Shown: positions 53,615-62,988, counted from the first letter of the stretch. The stretch is DNA of 64,000 nt from Allofournierella_A excrementavium (GCA_019120375.1 DWVE01000009.1:10002-74001), one strand, 5' to 3'. A program made the numbers and translations. The notes: generated from the letters alone by a model not told the origin.

Positions 53615-54837
53615 TCGTCAGCCTTCAGAGGAAGTTTATCCTCATCAGCGCCATTTCCATCTTTGTGGTGTTTTCGGGCATTTTTCTTGTGTTGGTCTTT
53701 TTCAGCAACCGCCAGCTGGACCGCACGATGGACACCCTGGCCGACGCGATCTCCTTCAACGACGGCGTGTTCCCGGAGTTTGACCCCGCCCAGCCGTCCC
53801 AGCCGTTCCCATACGACAACATCATCACCGAAGAGACCCGCTTCAGCACCCGCTTTTTCACCGTCTGGGTGGACGACGCCGGCCACATCACCCACATCAA
53901 CATCGATTCGGTGTCCTCCATCAGCGAAGAACAGGTGGAGGACTTTGCCCAGACCGCCCTGTCCGAGGGCACCCGGCGCGGCTGGGTGTCGGACTACCGC
54001 TATCGCGTGGTGGAAACGGACACCGGCTCCACGCTGGTGTTCGTGAACGGCACCATGAACCGCAGCATGTCCGGCCGCCTGCTGCTCACTGCCTTTCTGG
54101 TGCTGCTGGGCAGCGCCTTCCTCATCCTGGCGCTCATCATCATCATCTCCAAGCGGGTGGTGCACCCGGTGGCGGAAAGCTATGAAAAGCAAAAGCAGTT
54201 CATCACCGACGCAAACCACGAGCTGAAGACCCCGCTGACCCTCATCCTGTCCAACCTGGACATCGTGGAGGCCGACGTGGGCAAAAACGAATGGCTGGAC
54301 GATATCCGCAGCGAGAGCGAGCGCATGGGCCTGCTCATCAATCAGATGGTGACCCTGTGCCGCATGGACGAGAGCGACACGCCCCTGGCGCTGGCGGATG
54401 TGGACCTGAGCGTCGTGGTGGACGACACGGTCTCGGAATTCGAAGCCCTCGCCGCCGACCGAAAGAAAAAGCTCACCGCTTCTGTTGAGCCCGGCGTGCA
54501 CTGCCGCGGCGACGAGGCGCTTTTGCGGCGGCTGGCCGCCATCCTGCTGGACAACGCGGTGAAATACTGCGACGCCGGCGGCGAAATACGCGTCAGCCTG
54601 CGCTGCCGCCACCACCCCGTTTTCACGGTGGAGAACACCTACGCCGAGGTGGACCGGCTGGAGCTGGACCGGCTGTTTGACCGCTTTTACCGTGCCGACA
54701 AGGCACGCACCTTCACAGGGAGTTTTGGCATCGGGCTCTCCATTGCCCAGTCCATCGCCAAAAAGCACAAGGGGTCCGTCATCGCTTATAAAAAGGAGGG
54801 TGTCATCGGGTTCCGGGCAGAGCTGAAAGAGCGCTGA
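53611..54837 (+). CDS. Sensor histidine kinase
   Basis: A 408-residue membrane kinase. The first span is about residues 9-31, an extracellular sensor of about 125 residues follows, and the second span is about 157-180. H box ITDANHELKTPLTLILSN (H203), N box LLDNAVKYCDAGG, and glycine-rich GSFGIGLSIAQSIAKKHKG. The sensor domain has no signature I recognise. It is translationally coupled to the OmpR-type regulator, and a strong terminator follows at once. Confidence 0.93.
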   Translation: MIVSLQRKFILISAISIFVVFSGIFLVLVFFSNRQLDRTMDTLADAISFNDGVFPEFDPAQPSQPFPYDNIITEETRFSTRFFTVWVDDAGHITHINIDSVSSISEEQVEDFAQTALSEGTRRGWVSDYRYRVVETDTGSTLVFVNGTMNRSMSGRLLLTAFLVLLGSAFLILALIIIISKRVVHPVAESYEKQKQFITDANHELKTPLTLILSNLDIVEADVGKNEWLDDIRSESERMGLLINQMVTLCRMDESDTPLALADVDLSVVVDDTVSEFEALAADRKKKLTASVEPGVHCRGDEALLRRLAAILLDNAVKYCDAGGEIRVSLRCRHHPVFTVENTYAEVDRLELDRLFDRFYRADKARTFTGSFGIGLSIAQSIAKKHKGSVIAYKKEGVIGFRAELKER

Positions 54838-54871
54838 CCGCTTTTCCCTGTCAATTGCATCATATTCCGCC

Positions 54872-54910
54872 GGGGAGGCCGCGAGAAGCGGCCTCCCCTT
54901 TTGTTTTTTC
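54872..54910 (+). terminator. Terminator of the two-component operon
   Basis: A perfect 11-bp stem GGGGAGGCCGC/GCGGCCTCCCC with loop GAGAA, then TTTTGTTTTTTC. Confidence 0.92.
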
Positions 54911-54929
54911 GGAAATTCCTCACCGGTTT

Positions 54930-54962
54930 CTTTAGTGCCGCTTTAGGTTCGCGCTCTATACT
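54930..54962 (+). promoter_or_regulatory. CTTTAG-box promoter of the ABC operon
   Basis: CTTTAG (54930-54935), 5 nt, CTTTAG (54941-54946), 10 nt, TATACT (54957-54962). Same architecture as the two-component promoter, 65 nt before the ABC start codon. Placed directly after the terminator, so the ABC operon is separately transcribed. Confidence 0.75.
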
Positions 54963-55027
54963 TGTCACGGCAAACAGCGGCATGGGCCGCAAAAACGAGC
55001 CAAATACAACGGCGAGGAGGTCACTCC

Positions 55028-56026
55028 ATGATAAAAGTTGAGCATCTCACAAAATACTATGGCGACTTTCTGGCGGTGGACGATCTCTCCTTCGAGATCG
55101 ACGAGGGCCATGTGTATGGTTTCCTCGGGCCCAACGGTGCAGGCAAATCGACCACGATGAACATCATGACCGGCTGCCTGTCCGCCACCAGCGGGCATGT
55201 GTCCATCGGCGGCTTCGACATTTTCGAAGACCCCGACAACGCCAAGCGGCTGATCGGTTACCTGCCGGAACAGCCGCCTCTTTATATGAACGAGACCCCC
55301 GTGGAATACCTGCGGTTCGTGGGTGAAGCGAAGGGGCTGCGCGGCCAGGAGCTGAACGACCAGATCGAGAGCGTCATCCGGCAGGTGCGCATCGAAGAGG
55401 TGAAAAACCGGCGCATCTCAGCCCTTTCCAAAGGCTACAAGCAGCGCGTCGGCATCGCTCAGGCGCTGCTGGGCAATCCCAAGGTCATCATTCTGGATGA
55501 GCCCACCGTGGGCCTTGACCCGCTGCAGATCATCGAGATCCGCGACCTGATCCGCCAGCTGGGTCAGGAGCACACGGTCATCCTCAGTTCCCACATCCTT
55601 TCGGAAGTGCAGGCCATCTGCGAAAAGATCCTCATCATCGCCCACGGGCGGCTGGTGGCCTTCGACGAGCCCGACCAGCTGGAGCGCAGCCTGCTGGGCA
55701 CAAACGAGATCTCCTTCACCACCGACGCGCCTCCCGAGCGGGTGCGCAGCATCCTGTCCGGCGTACCCCATGTCTTTGACATCAAGGTGTCCCAGCCGGA
55801 GAAGGGCCTGGTGCGCGCGCAGATGCAGACCAACGCCAAAGACATTTACGACACCTCCCGCGAGGTCTTCTTTGCCTTTGCCAAGCGGGACATTGCACTG
55901 CTGGAACTGAACCTGAAGAAGGCCAGCCTGGAGGACATCTTCATTGAGCTGACCGAGGGCGGCGTGTCCGCCGTGCAGACTGAGGCCTCCGTGCCTGCCG
56001 CAGAAAGCGAGGCGAACGATCAATGA
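55028..56026 (+). CDS. ABC transporter ATP-binding protein (GldA-like)
   Basis: A 332-residue ATPase. Walker A GPNGAGKSTTMN (34-45), Q-loop GYLPEQPPLY, signature LSKGYKQRVGIAQALLG, Walker B VIILDEPTVGLDP, and switch His in ILSSHILSEVQ. The C-terminal 100 residues (TTDAPPERVRSILSGVPHVF and on) match the extension seen in GldA/NatA-type ATPases. The ATG has GAGGAGGTCACTCC before it. Its stop overlaps the permease start. Substrate unknown. Confidence 0.92.
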   Translation: MIKVEHLTKYYGDFLAVDDLSFEIDEGHVYGFLGPNGAGKSTTMNIMTGCLSATSGHVSIGGFDIFEDPDNAKRLIGYLPEQPPLYMNETPVEYLRFVGEAKGLRGQELNDQIESVIRQVRIEEVKNRRISALSKGYKQRVGIAQALLGNPKVIILDEPTVGLDPLQIIEIRDLIRQLGQEHTVILSSHILSEVQAICEKILIIAHGRLVAFDEPDQLERSLLGTNEISFTTDAPPERVRSILSGVPHVFDIKVSQPEKGLVRAQMQTNAKDIYDTSREVFFAFAKRDIALLELNLKKASLEDIFIELTEGGVSAVQTEASVPAAESEANDQ

Positions 56027-56886
56027 CAGCCGTTTTGAAACATGAACTGAGAAACTATTTCCACTCCTTCACCGCCTATGTGTTCGGTGCGTTCCTGCTG
56101 GCCATCGTAGGGTTTGGCTCCATGCTCTACAACCTGCAGGCGGCCGTGAGCAATTTTGAGTACGTGCTCAGCTTCGGCAGCATCGTGTTCGTGGTCATCG
56201 TGCCCATCCTGACCATGCGCGTGATCGCCGAAGAGCGCCGCCAGAAGACCGACCAGCTGCTCTATTCCCTGCCCATCAGCACCACCCAGGTGGTCCTGGG
56301 CAAATATCTGGCGCTGCTGGTGGTCTATCTCATCCCCCTGGGCATCATCAGCCTGTATCCGCTGATCTTCGCCCAGTTCGGCGACGTGTACCTGCCCACC
56401 AGCTACGGTTCCCTGCTGGCCATCTTCATCATGGGCGCGGCCCTCATCGCCATCGGCATCTTCATCTCCTCCCTCACCGAGAACCAGGGCCTTGCGGCGG
56501 GCGTGTGCATCGCCGTGATCCTGTTCAACTATTACAGCGTGAGCCTTTCGGAATACGTCTCCAGCACTGCCTTCGGCTCGGTGCTGGCGCTGGCGGCGAT
56601 CATTCTTGCGCTGGGCGCCATCGTGCGGCATCTGACGAAGAGCGAGCTGCTCGCCTCTGGCGTGTGCGTGGTGCTGTTCGCGCTGGTCGTGCTGGTCTAT
56701 TTCACCAACTACACGAAGTTTGAAGGCCTTCTGCCCAACATCATGAAACAGCTTTCCCTCTTCGATCGTTTCAGCACCTTTGTCAGCGGCGTGTTCGATC
56801 TGACGGCCATCGTCTATTACCTGTCCGTTGCGGCCTTTTTCCTGTTTCTGACGGTGCAGTCCCTTGAAAAACGGAGGTACAACTGA
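56023..56886 (+). CDS. ABC transporter permease (GldF-like)
   Basis: A 287-residue integral membrane protein with about six spans. ABC-2-type features are LKHELRNYFHSFTAYVFGAF at the start, the cytoplasmic loop MRVIAEERRQKTDQLLYSLP, and a terminal span next to LEKRRYN. It pairs with the upstream ATPase by an ATGA overlap and with the next gene by TGATG. Named for similarity to gliding-motility GldF of Bacteroidetes, but gliding is not implied here. Confidence 0.88.
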   Translation: MTAVLKHELRNYFHSFTAYVFGAFLLAIVGFGSMLYNLQAAVSNFEYVLSFGSIVFVVIVPILTMRVIAEERRQKTDQLLYSLPISTTQVVLGKYLALLVVYLIPLGIISLYPLIFAQFGDVYLPTSYGSLLAIFIMGAALIAIGIFISSLTENQGLAAGVCIAVILFNYYSVSLSEYVSSTAFGSVLALAAIILALGAIVRHLTKSELLASGVCVVLFALVVLVYFTNYTKFEGLLPNIMKQLSLFDRFSTFVSGVFDLTAIVYYLSVAAFFLFLTVQSLEKRRYN

Positions 56887-58343
56887 TGAAACACTGGAAT
56901 CCATTTTCTTCTGACAAAAAGGGCGCCAAGAACGCCGGCAGCCGCCTCGCCTTTCAGGGCGGCTCCTACTCCCTGGCCGCGGCGGCCATCCTGCTGGCCA
57001 TTCTGATCGCGGTGAACGTTCTGGTCAGCGCGCTGCCCGCCTCCATGACCCGCTACGACATCAGCGCCACCAAACTCTATTCCATCACCAGCAACACGAA
57101 GGTTGTGGTGAACGCCCTGGAAGAGGACGTGACCATTTACTGGATCGTCCAGTCCGGCGCGGAGGACGATGTGATCGAAACGCTGCTGAGCAAGTACGAG
57201 AGCCTTTCGGACCACATCACCGTTGTGAAAAAGAACCCGGACGTCTACCCCACCTTCGCTGAGCAGTACACCGACGAAACGGTGCAGAACAACAGCCTTG
57301 TGGTGGAATGCGGCGACCGCAGCCGCTACATCGCCTACGATGACATCTATGTGCAGGAGGCGGACATGTACTCCTACTCCTACAGCACCTCCTTCGACGG
57401 CGAGGGCGCCATCACCTCCGCCATCGACTACGTGGTCACCGATGAACTGCCGCAGCTGTATCTGCTGGAAGGCCACGGCGAGCAGGAGCTGCCTGCCAGC
57501 TTCAGCGAGCAGATCGAAAAGGAGAACATCGAGACCAACACCCTGTCGCTGCTGACGGTGGACGAGATCCCCGAGGACGCCGACTGCGTGATGATCTATG
57601 AGCCCTCCTCCGACATCTCCGAAGAAGAGAAGGAGATGCTGGCCGACTACACCAAGAACGGCGGCAAGCTGCTGGTCATCGCCGGGCCTGTGCAGGACGG
57701 TGAGCTGACCAACCTGAACAGCCTGCTGGCGGACTACGGCGTGGAGACCTGTGAAGGCATCGTGGTGGAAGGCAGCCGGGAATACTACACCGTGCAGCCC
57801 CACATCCTGTTGCCCGACATGATCAGCAGCGACATCACCGACCCGCTCATCGAGGAGCATTACTACCCCAACATGCCCATCTCCCAGGGCCTGATCGTTT
57901 CCGAGAGCGCCGGCGACAACGTCACCGAGCTGCTCACCACCTCTGACCAGGCGTTCAGCAAGGTGGCCGGCTACGACCTGCAGACCTACGAGAAAGAGGA
58001 CGGCGACATCGACGGTCCCTTCGCGGTGGCTGTTTCCATCGCCTGCGACAACGACGGCCAGATCGTCAGGTTCTCGTCCGCCGCCTTCCTGGACGACATG
58101 TACAACGCCCTGTCTTCCGGCTCCAACTCCGACCTTGCCATGAACGCTCTGTCCTCGCTGATCGGCGAGACCGAGGCCATGGCCATCCGCAGCAAGTCGC
58201 TGAACTATAACTACCTTTCCATCAGCGGCTCCACCGCCTCGCTGCTCAAAGTGCTGATGATCGGCGTGTTCCCCATCGGCTATCTGTGCGTTGGCGTGTA
58301 TGTTATCTTGAAGAGGAGGAAGAAGCAGAATGAAGCGGGCTAA
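56886..58343 (+). CDS. GldG-like ABC auxiliary protein
   Basis: A 485-residue protein with an N-terminal span (YSLAAAAILLAILIAVNVLV), a large extracellular region and a C-terminal span (LMIGVFPIGYLCVGVYVILK). The outside part starts with RYDISATKLYSITSNTKVVV, typical of the Gldg/ABC-type-uncharacterised domain, and contains LPQLYLLEGHGEQELP and YTKNGGKLLVIAGP. These proteins accompany GldA/GldF-type transporters and have no known activity. It overlaps the next gene by 14 nt. Confidence 0.87.
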   Translation: MKHWNPFSSDKKGAKNAGSRLAFQGGSYSLAAAAILLAILIAVNVLVSALPASMTRYDISATKLYSITSNTKVVVNALEEDVTIYWIVQSGAEDDVIETLLSKYESLSDHITVVKKNPDVYPTFAEQYTDETVQNNSLVVECGDRSRYIAYDDIYVQEADMYSYSYSTSFDGEGAITSAIDYVVTDELPQLYLLEGHGEQELPASFSEQIEKENIETNTLSLLTVDEIPEDADCVMIYEPSSDISEEEKEMLADYTKNGGKLLVIAGPVQDGELTNLNSLLADYGVETCEGIVVEGSREYYTVQPHILLPDMISSDITDPLIEEHYYPNMPISQGLIVSESAGDNVTELLTTSDQAFSKVAGYDLQTYEKEDGDIDGPFAVAVSIACDNDGQIVRFSSAAFLDDMYNALSSGSNSDLAMNALSSLIGETEAMAIRSKSLNYNYLSISGSTASLLKVLMIGVFPIGYLCVGVYVILKRRKKQNEAG

Positions 58344-59769
58344 ACGGCTTTATATCCTGTTCGGCGTGCTGGTGGCCGTGTGCATTGCCACCGTCTGCGT
58401 TTTGCAATACGACCAAAAGCAGGAAGAGATCCAGACCAGCGGCGAGAGCATCCTTGCCGTGGACGCGGACACTGTGTCCGCGCTGGACTGGGAGACGGAG
58501 ACCGCCTCCCTCGCCTTCCACAAGGACGGCAGCTGGCTGTACGATGAGGACGAGGCGTTCCCGGTGAGCGAAGAGAAGATAAGCGACCTCTTGGCGGAGT
58601 TTGAAGACTTCCGGGCCGCCTTCGTCATCGAAAACGTCACCGACTTCGCCCAGTACGGACTGGACGAACCCGTCTGCACCATCGACATCACCACCAGCGC
58701 CACCAGCTATGAGATCCAGCTGGGCGATTACAGCTCCATGGACTCCCAGCGGTATGTCTCCATCGGCGACGGGAACGTGTATCTCGCGGTGAGCGACCCG
58801 CTGGACGCCTTTGACCTTGAGCTCAGCGACATGATCGCCCACGACGAGGTGCCCTCCTTTGACGAGGTGTCGAGCATCCGCTTCGACGGGCCCGAGGCCT
58901 ACGATGTGGTCTGGCAGGAGTACACCGAGGACAATATCTACACCCTGTGCAGCGACGACGTTTACTACAAGCAGGACGGCGACGACCTGCTGCCGCTGGA
59001 CACCTCTTCGGTGGAAAGCTATCTGTCCTCCATCAGCAACACCGACTTCTCCAATTATGTGACCTACAACGTCACCGACGAGGAACTGGCCTCTTACGGG
59101 CTGGATGACCCGGAAGTGACCGTGACGGTGGAATACACCGAGCTGGACAGCGAGGATGAGACCCCCTCCACCTTCACCCTCAGCGTGAGCCGCGACCCCG
59201 AGGAGCTCGCCGCCCAGGCCGAAGAGAAGGACGCCTCCTCCGCTGCGGCATTCAGCAGCTGCTCCGGTGAGAGCGAGGAGGAAGAGATCACCGCCTACGC
59301 GCGCATCAATGACTCCCAGATCGTGTATCAGATCTCCGGCAGCAGCTACGAAGCGCTGATGGCCTGCACCTGCGACGACCTGCGCCACACCGAGGTGCTC
59401 ACCGCCGACTTTGCCGATGTGACCGGCTTTGACATTTCGCTGGAAGGCCAGGTCTACACCATCACATCCAAGGGGTCGGGCGACGACAAGACCTTCCTCT
59501 TCGGTGATGAAGAACTGGACATCAGCGGCCTGGAGACCGCCCTCACCGCTGTGAACGCGAACGAATTCACGGACGAGAGCCCCTCTCAGAAGGAAGAGCT
59601 GGGCATGACCGTGACGCTGGACAGCGAGACCCATCCGAAGGTCCAGATCGAATTCTACCGCTACGACGGCGAGCACTGCCTTGCCGTGGTGGACGGCACC
59701 CCCTTCGCGCTGGTTCCCCGCTCCGACGTGGTGGACCTGATCGAAGCCGTGAACACCATCGTTCTGTGA
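58330..59769 (+). CDS. DUF4340 membrane-anchored protein
   Basis: A 479-residue protein with a single N-terminal span (LYILFGVLVAVCIATVCVL) and a long acidic extracellular part. Repeated beta units such as SFDEVSSIRFDGPEAYDV and ESYLSSISNTDFSNYV, and the motif YGLDEPVCTIDITTS (again YGLDDPEVTVTVEYT), mark the DUF4340 repeat. Partner of GldG-type genes in Clostridia. A Ser/Ala/Glu-rich insert near residue 300 is low complexity. Last gene of the four-gene ABC operon. Function unknown. Confidence 0.87.
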   Translation: MKRAKRLYILFGVLVAVCIATVCVLQYDQKQEEIQTSGESILAVDADTVSALDWETETASLAFHKDGSWLYDEDEAFPVSEEKISDLLAEFEDFRAAFVIENVTDFAQYGLDEPVCTIDITTSATSYEIQLGDYSSMDSQRYVSIGDGNVYLAVSDPLDAFDLELSDMIAHDEVPSFDEVSSIRFDGPEAYDVVWQEYTEDNIYTLCSDDVYYKQDGDDLLPLDTSSVESYLSSISNTDFSNYVTYNVTDEELASYGLDDPEVTVTVEYTELDSEDETPSTFTLSVSRDPEELAAQAEEKDASSAAAFSSCSGESEEEEITAYARINDSQIVYQISGSSYEALMACTCDDLRHTEVLTADFADVTGFDISLEGQVYTITSKGSGDDKTFLFGDEELDISGLETALTAVNANEFTDESPSQKEELGMTVTLDSETHPKVQIEFYRYDGEHCLAVVDGTPFALVPRSDVVDLIEAVNTIVL

Positions 59770-59898
59770 CCATGCTCCTTTTTTTGCTTTCCGGCGGCGG
59801 CAGGGCGGCTTCTGTGCAATTTTTCGGCGGGTCTGACTCGTTTGATATACAAAGAGAATTTTCCCGTGTCACACCACGGAAAAGGAGGGCGCGCATCC

Positions 59899-61527
59899 AT
59901 GAAAAAAGCTCAGAAAGCACTTAAGCGTTTTGGTGCCGCAGGCTGCGCCGCGGCGCTGGCCCTGAGCCTGTTCGGCTGCGGCCAGACCGGCGCGCCCTCC
60001 CAAAGCCAGCCCGCTTCCTCCGCCGCGCAGGGTGAGGAAGAGCCTCAGATTCAAGGCGTCCCTTCCGGCACGCAGATGGGCGAGGATGAGATATTCCGGC
60101 TTGCGGCAGACCTGATCGCACAGGGCCAGACCCTGGACGACCAGGCCGCAGCCCCTTCCCTGTGGGAACTGGACAGGGAGGACTCTTTCTCCGAGGACCT
60201 GTATGGCCAGAGCATCGTCTTTTACCATCTTTCCTCCGTGCAGGACAAGGCCCAGCTGCGGCAGATGCTGTCAGAAGTATTCAGCGAAGCCTATACCGAT
60301 GAGATGCTGCAGGAGTTTTTTGCGCCGGACGCGGTGTGCGCTTTGCGTGAGCGGGACGGGAAACTCTACGCCAGCGAAAACTGGCTGTTCCGTCAGGCAC
60401 CCCTGCGTCAATACACCGGCAAGCTGACGCTGATCGGGCGCACCGAGAACGTTATCAGCCTGCAGGCGGAGCTTTCCTACCAGGGCGGCACGGTGCAGAT
60501 GCTCGAAAATTATCCCCTGACCCTACGCCGGGAGGAAAGCGACTGGAAAATAGACGGCTGGAAAAGCGAAATGGCCGCCGACAATTCCTTTGTCCAGCTT
60601 CCCCCGGAACTGGAGCAGCTGGCGGAGGAAGACCCTGAACTTGCAACCTCGCTGCGGTACGCCTGGACGCTGGGCGACGCCCTCACCCGCGGCGAACAGC
60701 GCTGGGTGGACTGGTGCTTCTCCGGGTTGTTTGAAGCGCCGGCAAGCTATCAGGAGCTGGGCTATCCGCTGAAGGACATCACCGGCCTGAAGGTGACGGG
60801 GCACGGGGTGGAGGTCGGCCCCGACGGCGCGGTCTATCTGCGGCTGGATGTGGACGACCCCGGCTCCACCCCGCTGCGCACAGGCTCCAACTGGTATCTG
60901 CTGACCTTTGGCCGCGACATCGACCGGGTGGACGGGGTGATACAGCGCATGTATCCGGACAGCGAGCAGGCGGCCTTCGGATTGGGCAGAGCCCCGGAAA
61001 GCGAAGAGACCACTGCATTGAGCCGCGAGCTGACAAGTGTGACGAGCCTTTTCCACAACTGGGCCAGCAGCGGCCCCACCGGCAAGGACTGGTGGAAGAA
61101 CTCCCAAAGCACTCACCCTGCCGAGACAGCCTATATTGTGGTGCGAATGTCGCAGGAGGGGCGCACCGACGCAGACGGCCGTTTCACCGCCGAAGAATTC
61201 CAGCAGGCGGCGCGGGAGTATCTGGACGAGCCGAAATACACGGTGGACCAGGACAGACTGCTGCAGAACTGCACCGAGGAAAACGGCCGCTTTGCGCTGA
61301 TGCCCATGGACGGTTTCCTTTCGGACATCGACATGGTCTGCCGCGACCTGGGTGGCGGCCTTGCCGGCGGCACCGCCACGGTGGTGCGCCGCTATTATAA
61401 GGACGAACTGGGCCTTGTGCCGGACTATGACCTCGTCTATACCCTGCACCGCTCGCTGGGCGGCAAAGGCAGCTGGTGCGTTTCCAAATGCACAAAACAG
61501 CCCTTTGGCACAGAGAGCATCCAGTGA
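59899..61527 (+). CDS. Large lipoprotein of unknown function
   Basis: A 542-residue predicted lipoprotein. Its signal peptide ends in lipobox LFGCG (Cys27), then a Ser/Gln/Ala/Glu linker of about 20 residues. The rest is globular. Segments such as LTLIGRTENVISLQAELSYQ and REESDWKIDGWKSEM resemble NTF2-like beta sheets, but I recognise no family. ATG has AAAGGAGG. It lies 129 nt after DUF4340 with a possible TATACA -10 (59846 region), and no CTTTAG box was found. Whether it belongs to the ABC regulon is open. Confidence 0.75.
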   Translation: MKKAQKALKRFGAAGCAAALALSLFGCGQTGAPSQSQPASSAAQGEEEPQIQGVPSGTQMGEDEIFRLAADLIAQGQTLDDQAAAPSLWELDREDSFSEDLYGQSIVFYHLSSVQDKAQLRQMLSEVFSEAYTDEMLQEFFAPDAVCALRERDGKLYASENWLFRQAPLRQYTGKLTLIGRTENVISLQAELSYQGGTVQMLENYPLTLRREESDWKIDGWKSEMAADNSFVQLPPELEQLAEEDPELATSLRYAWTLGDALTRGEQRWVDWCFSGLFEAPASYQELGYPLKDITGLKVTGHGVEVGPDGAVYLRLDVDDPGSTPLRTGSNWYLLTFGRDIDRVDGVIQRMYPDSEQAAFGLGRAPESEETTALSRELTSVTSLFHNWASSGPTGKDWWKNSQSTHPAETAYIVVRMSQEGRTDADGRFTAEEFQQAAREYLDEPKYTVDQDRLLQNCTEENGRFALMPMDGFLSDIDMVCRDLGGGLAGGTATVVRRYYKDELGLVPDYDLVYTLHRSLGGKGSWCVSKCTKQPFGTESIQ

Positions 61528-61542
61528 CCGCTGAAACAGCAA

Positions 61543-61590
61543 AAGCGGCCCCGGACTTTTCTTTTCGGAAAGTCCGGGGCCGCTTGTTTT
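61543..61590. terminator. Bidirectional terminator
   Basis: A perfect 17-bp stem (61543-61559 with 61569-61585) and 9-base loop between the converging lipoprotein and DUF3267 genes. GTTTTATC follows on the plus strand and TTTTGC on the minus strand. Confidence 0.9.
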
Positions 61591-61596
61591 ATCCCA

Positions 61597-62160
61597 TCAG
61601 TTTCGGTTGAAGACCGTCATGGAAACGCCGGTGTCCTGCACCAGAATATCTTTCGGCATGCGCAGAAAGCGGAATGAGACATACAGATCCCCTGCCGCGC
61701 CCGAAACGTTGACCAGCTGCAGCATGTAGATGAACCAGAAATACTTCTCCCCCATGGCAAGGTTCAGCGCCAGGAACACCGCTCCCCACACCACCAGCGG
61801 CGCCAGCGCCACCACGATGTAGGCCACCTTTTTGAAGTACTCGCTGCTGCCGGCAAAGGCGTACAGCCCGGTGAATCCGAAGCGCACCTTTTGTGCTCCG
61901 AACAGCTTCATGCAGGCGCCGTGCACCAGTTCATGGAGCACCATATACAGCACGGTGCAGACCAGAAACGCCGCCAGCGCCGGCAGGCTCGCGGAGATGG
62001 TGAAGACCGGCATCAGCAAAAAGCCCGCCGCAAACATCACCGCGGCAATGCCAACGGCCAGCCCGTTGACCACCAGCGCGAGCTTTGTGTCCTTCTGCAG
62101 GTCCAGAGTCAGAGTTTTTTCATATCCGTCAGGCAGCTGCTGAAAGCAGTGTCGTTCCAT
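61597..62160 (-). CDS. DUF3267 zincin-like membrane protein
   Basis: A 187-residue protein with about four membrane spans. The second span contains HELVHG, the HExxH zinc motif of the DUF3267 putative zincin family. The AGSSEYFKKVAYIVVALAPLV stretch and GAAGDLYVSFRFLR (Gly-Asp) fit the third-ligand region. Probably an intramembrane or membrane metalloprotease of unknown substrate. ATG has GGGGAGAGGA. It lies 21 nt after the lipase-like gene. Confidence 0.85.
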   Translation of the reverse strand: MERHCFQQLPDGYEKTLTLDLQKDTKLALVVNGLAVGIAAVMFAAGFLLMPVFTISASLPALAAFLVCTVLYMVLHELVHGACMKLFGAQKVRFGFTGLYAFAGSSEYFKKVAYIVVALAPLVVWGAVFLALNLAMGEKYFWFIYMLQLVNVSGAAGDLYVSFRFLRMPKDILVQDTGVSMTVFNRN

Positions 62161-62181
62161 GGTCCTCTCCCCTTTTATGGC

Positions 62182-62988
62182 TCACAGCCCCAGCTCCTTG
62201 AGCTGGGCAGCCATGCGTATGTATTCGTCCACCACGTCAAAAACTTCGCCCCGGCGGCGCAGCGGGCGGCGGCGGAAATCCACCTCGTCCATGTGGGAAA
62301 CGCCGCGCCCGGCCGCACCGCGCCAAACGCCCTGAAAGCCCGTCCATTGGGCGGACTCGGCGGTCACAAGGCCGTCGTTCTCCCCTTCCACCAAGCCGAT
62401 GATGAGGTTTTGCCACCACATGAACACATCGCTGCGCCAGGAGCGCATCGCCCCGGCATAGCTGCGGTAGAGCACGCCCTCCGCGTCCGGGTTGGCGCGG
62501 TTGAACTCCTGCGTCCAGGCCGTGGTGAACTGGCCGCAGACAGCGCAGAAATCGGGATGCCGGTCCCCCAGCAGCCGGTACCAGAGATTCACGAAAAAGC
62601 CGCCAAGCCGGAACGCCCAGCGGGGCAGCCGGGTCAGCGCGTCCATGGTCTTTGAGCCGTGGTTGGGCGCCGACACCAGCGACACCGAGGCAACGCAGGG
62701 CGCCATGCCCAGCGAGGAGACCATGTACCGCACGTCCAGCCCGCCCTTGGAATGGGCGATGATGTGGACCTTTTCGCAGCCGGTCTCCTCCATCACTTCT
62801 TTCACCCGCGCTTTAAGCAGTTCCGCGTTGTGCTCCACGGTGGCCCAGCCGTCCTGCCCGCCGAAGAACACCTTTGCGCCCCGCTGCTCCAGCGCCGGGG
62901 GGATGCGGCCCCAATAGCCCCAGTCCCGAAAGCCGGTGCCGTGCACAAGGATGAACGGATAGCGGGTACTGCATTCAAGTGTGTCCAT
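62182..62988 (-). CDS. Lipase-like alpha/beta hydrolase
   Basis: A 268-residue hydrolase. It begins YPFILVHGTGFRDWGYWGRIP, giving the oxyanion-hole HG motif. The nucleophile elbow is AHSKGGLD (Ser) in VHIIAHSKGGLDVRYMVS, typical of triacylglycerol lipase-like proteins. A later EGENDGLV could supply the Asp and SHMDEVDF the His. There is no signal peptide, so an intracellular esterase or lipase is likely. Start ATG 62988 lies 8 nt behind GGAGG. Substrate not predictable. Confidence 0.85.
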   Translation of the reverse strand: MDTLECSTRYPFILVHGTGFRDWGYWGRIPPALEQRGAKVFFGGQDGWATVEHNAELLKARVKEVMEETGCEKVHIIAHSKGGLDVRYMVSSLGMAPCVASVSLVSAPNHGSKTMDALTRLPRWAFRLGGFFVNLWYRLLGDRHPDFCAVCGQFTTAWTQEFNRANPDAEGVLYRSYAGAMRSWRSDVFMWWQNLIIGLVEGENDGLVTAESAQWTGFQGVWRGAAGRGVSHMDEVDFRRRPLRRRGEVFDVVDEYIRMAAQLKELGL

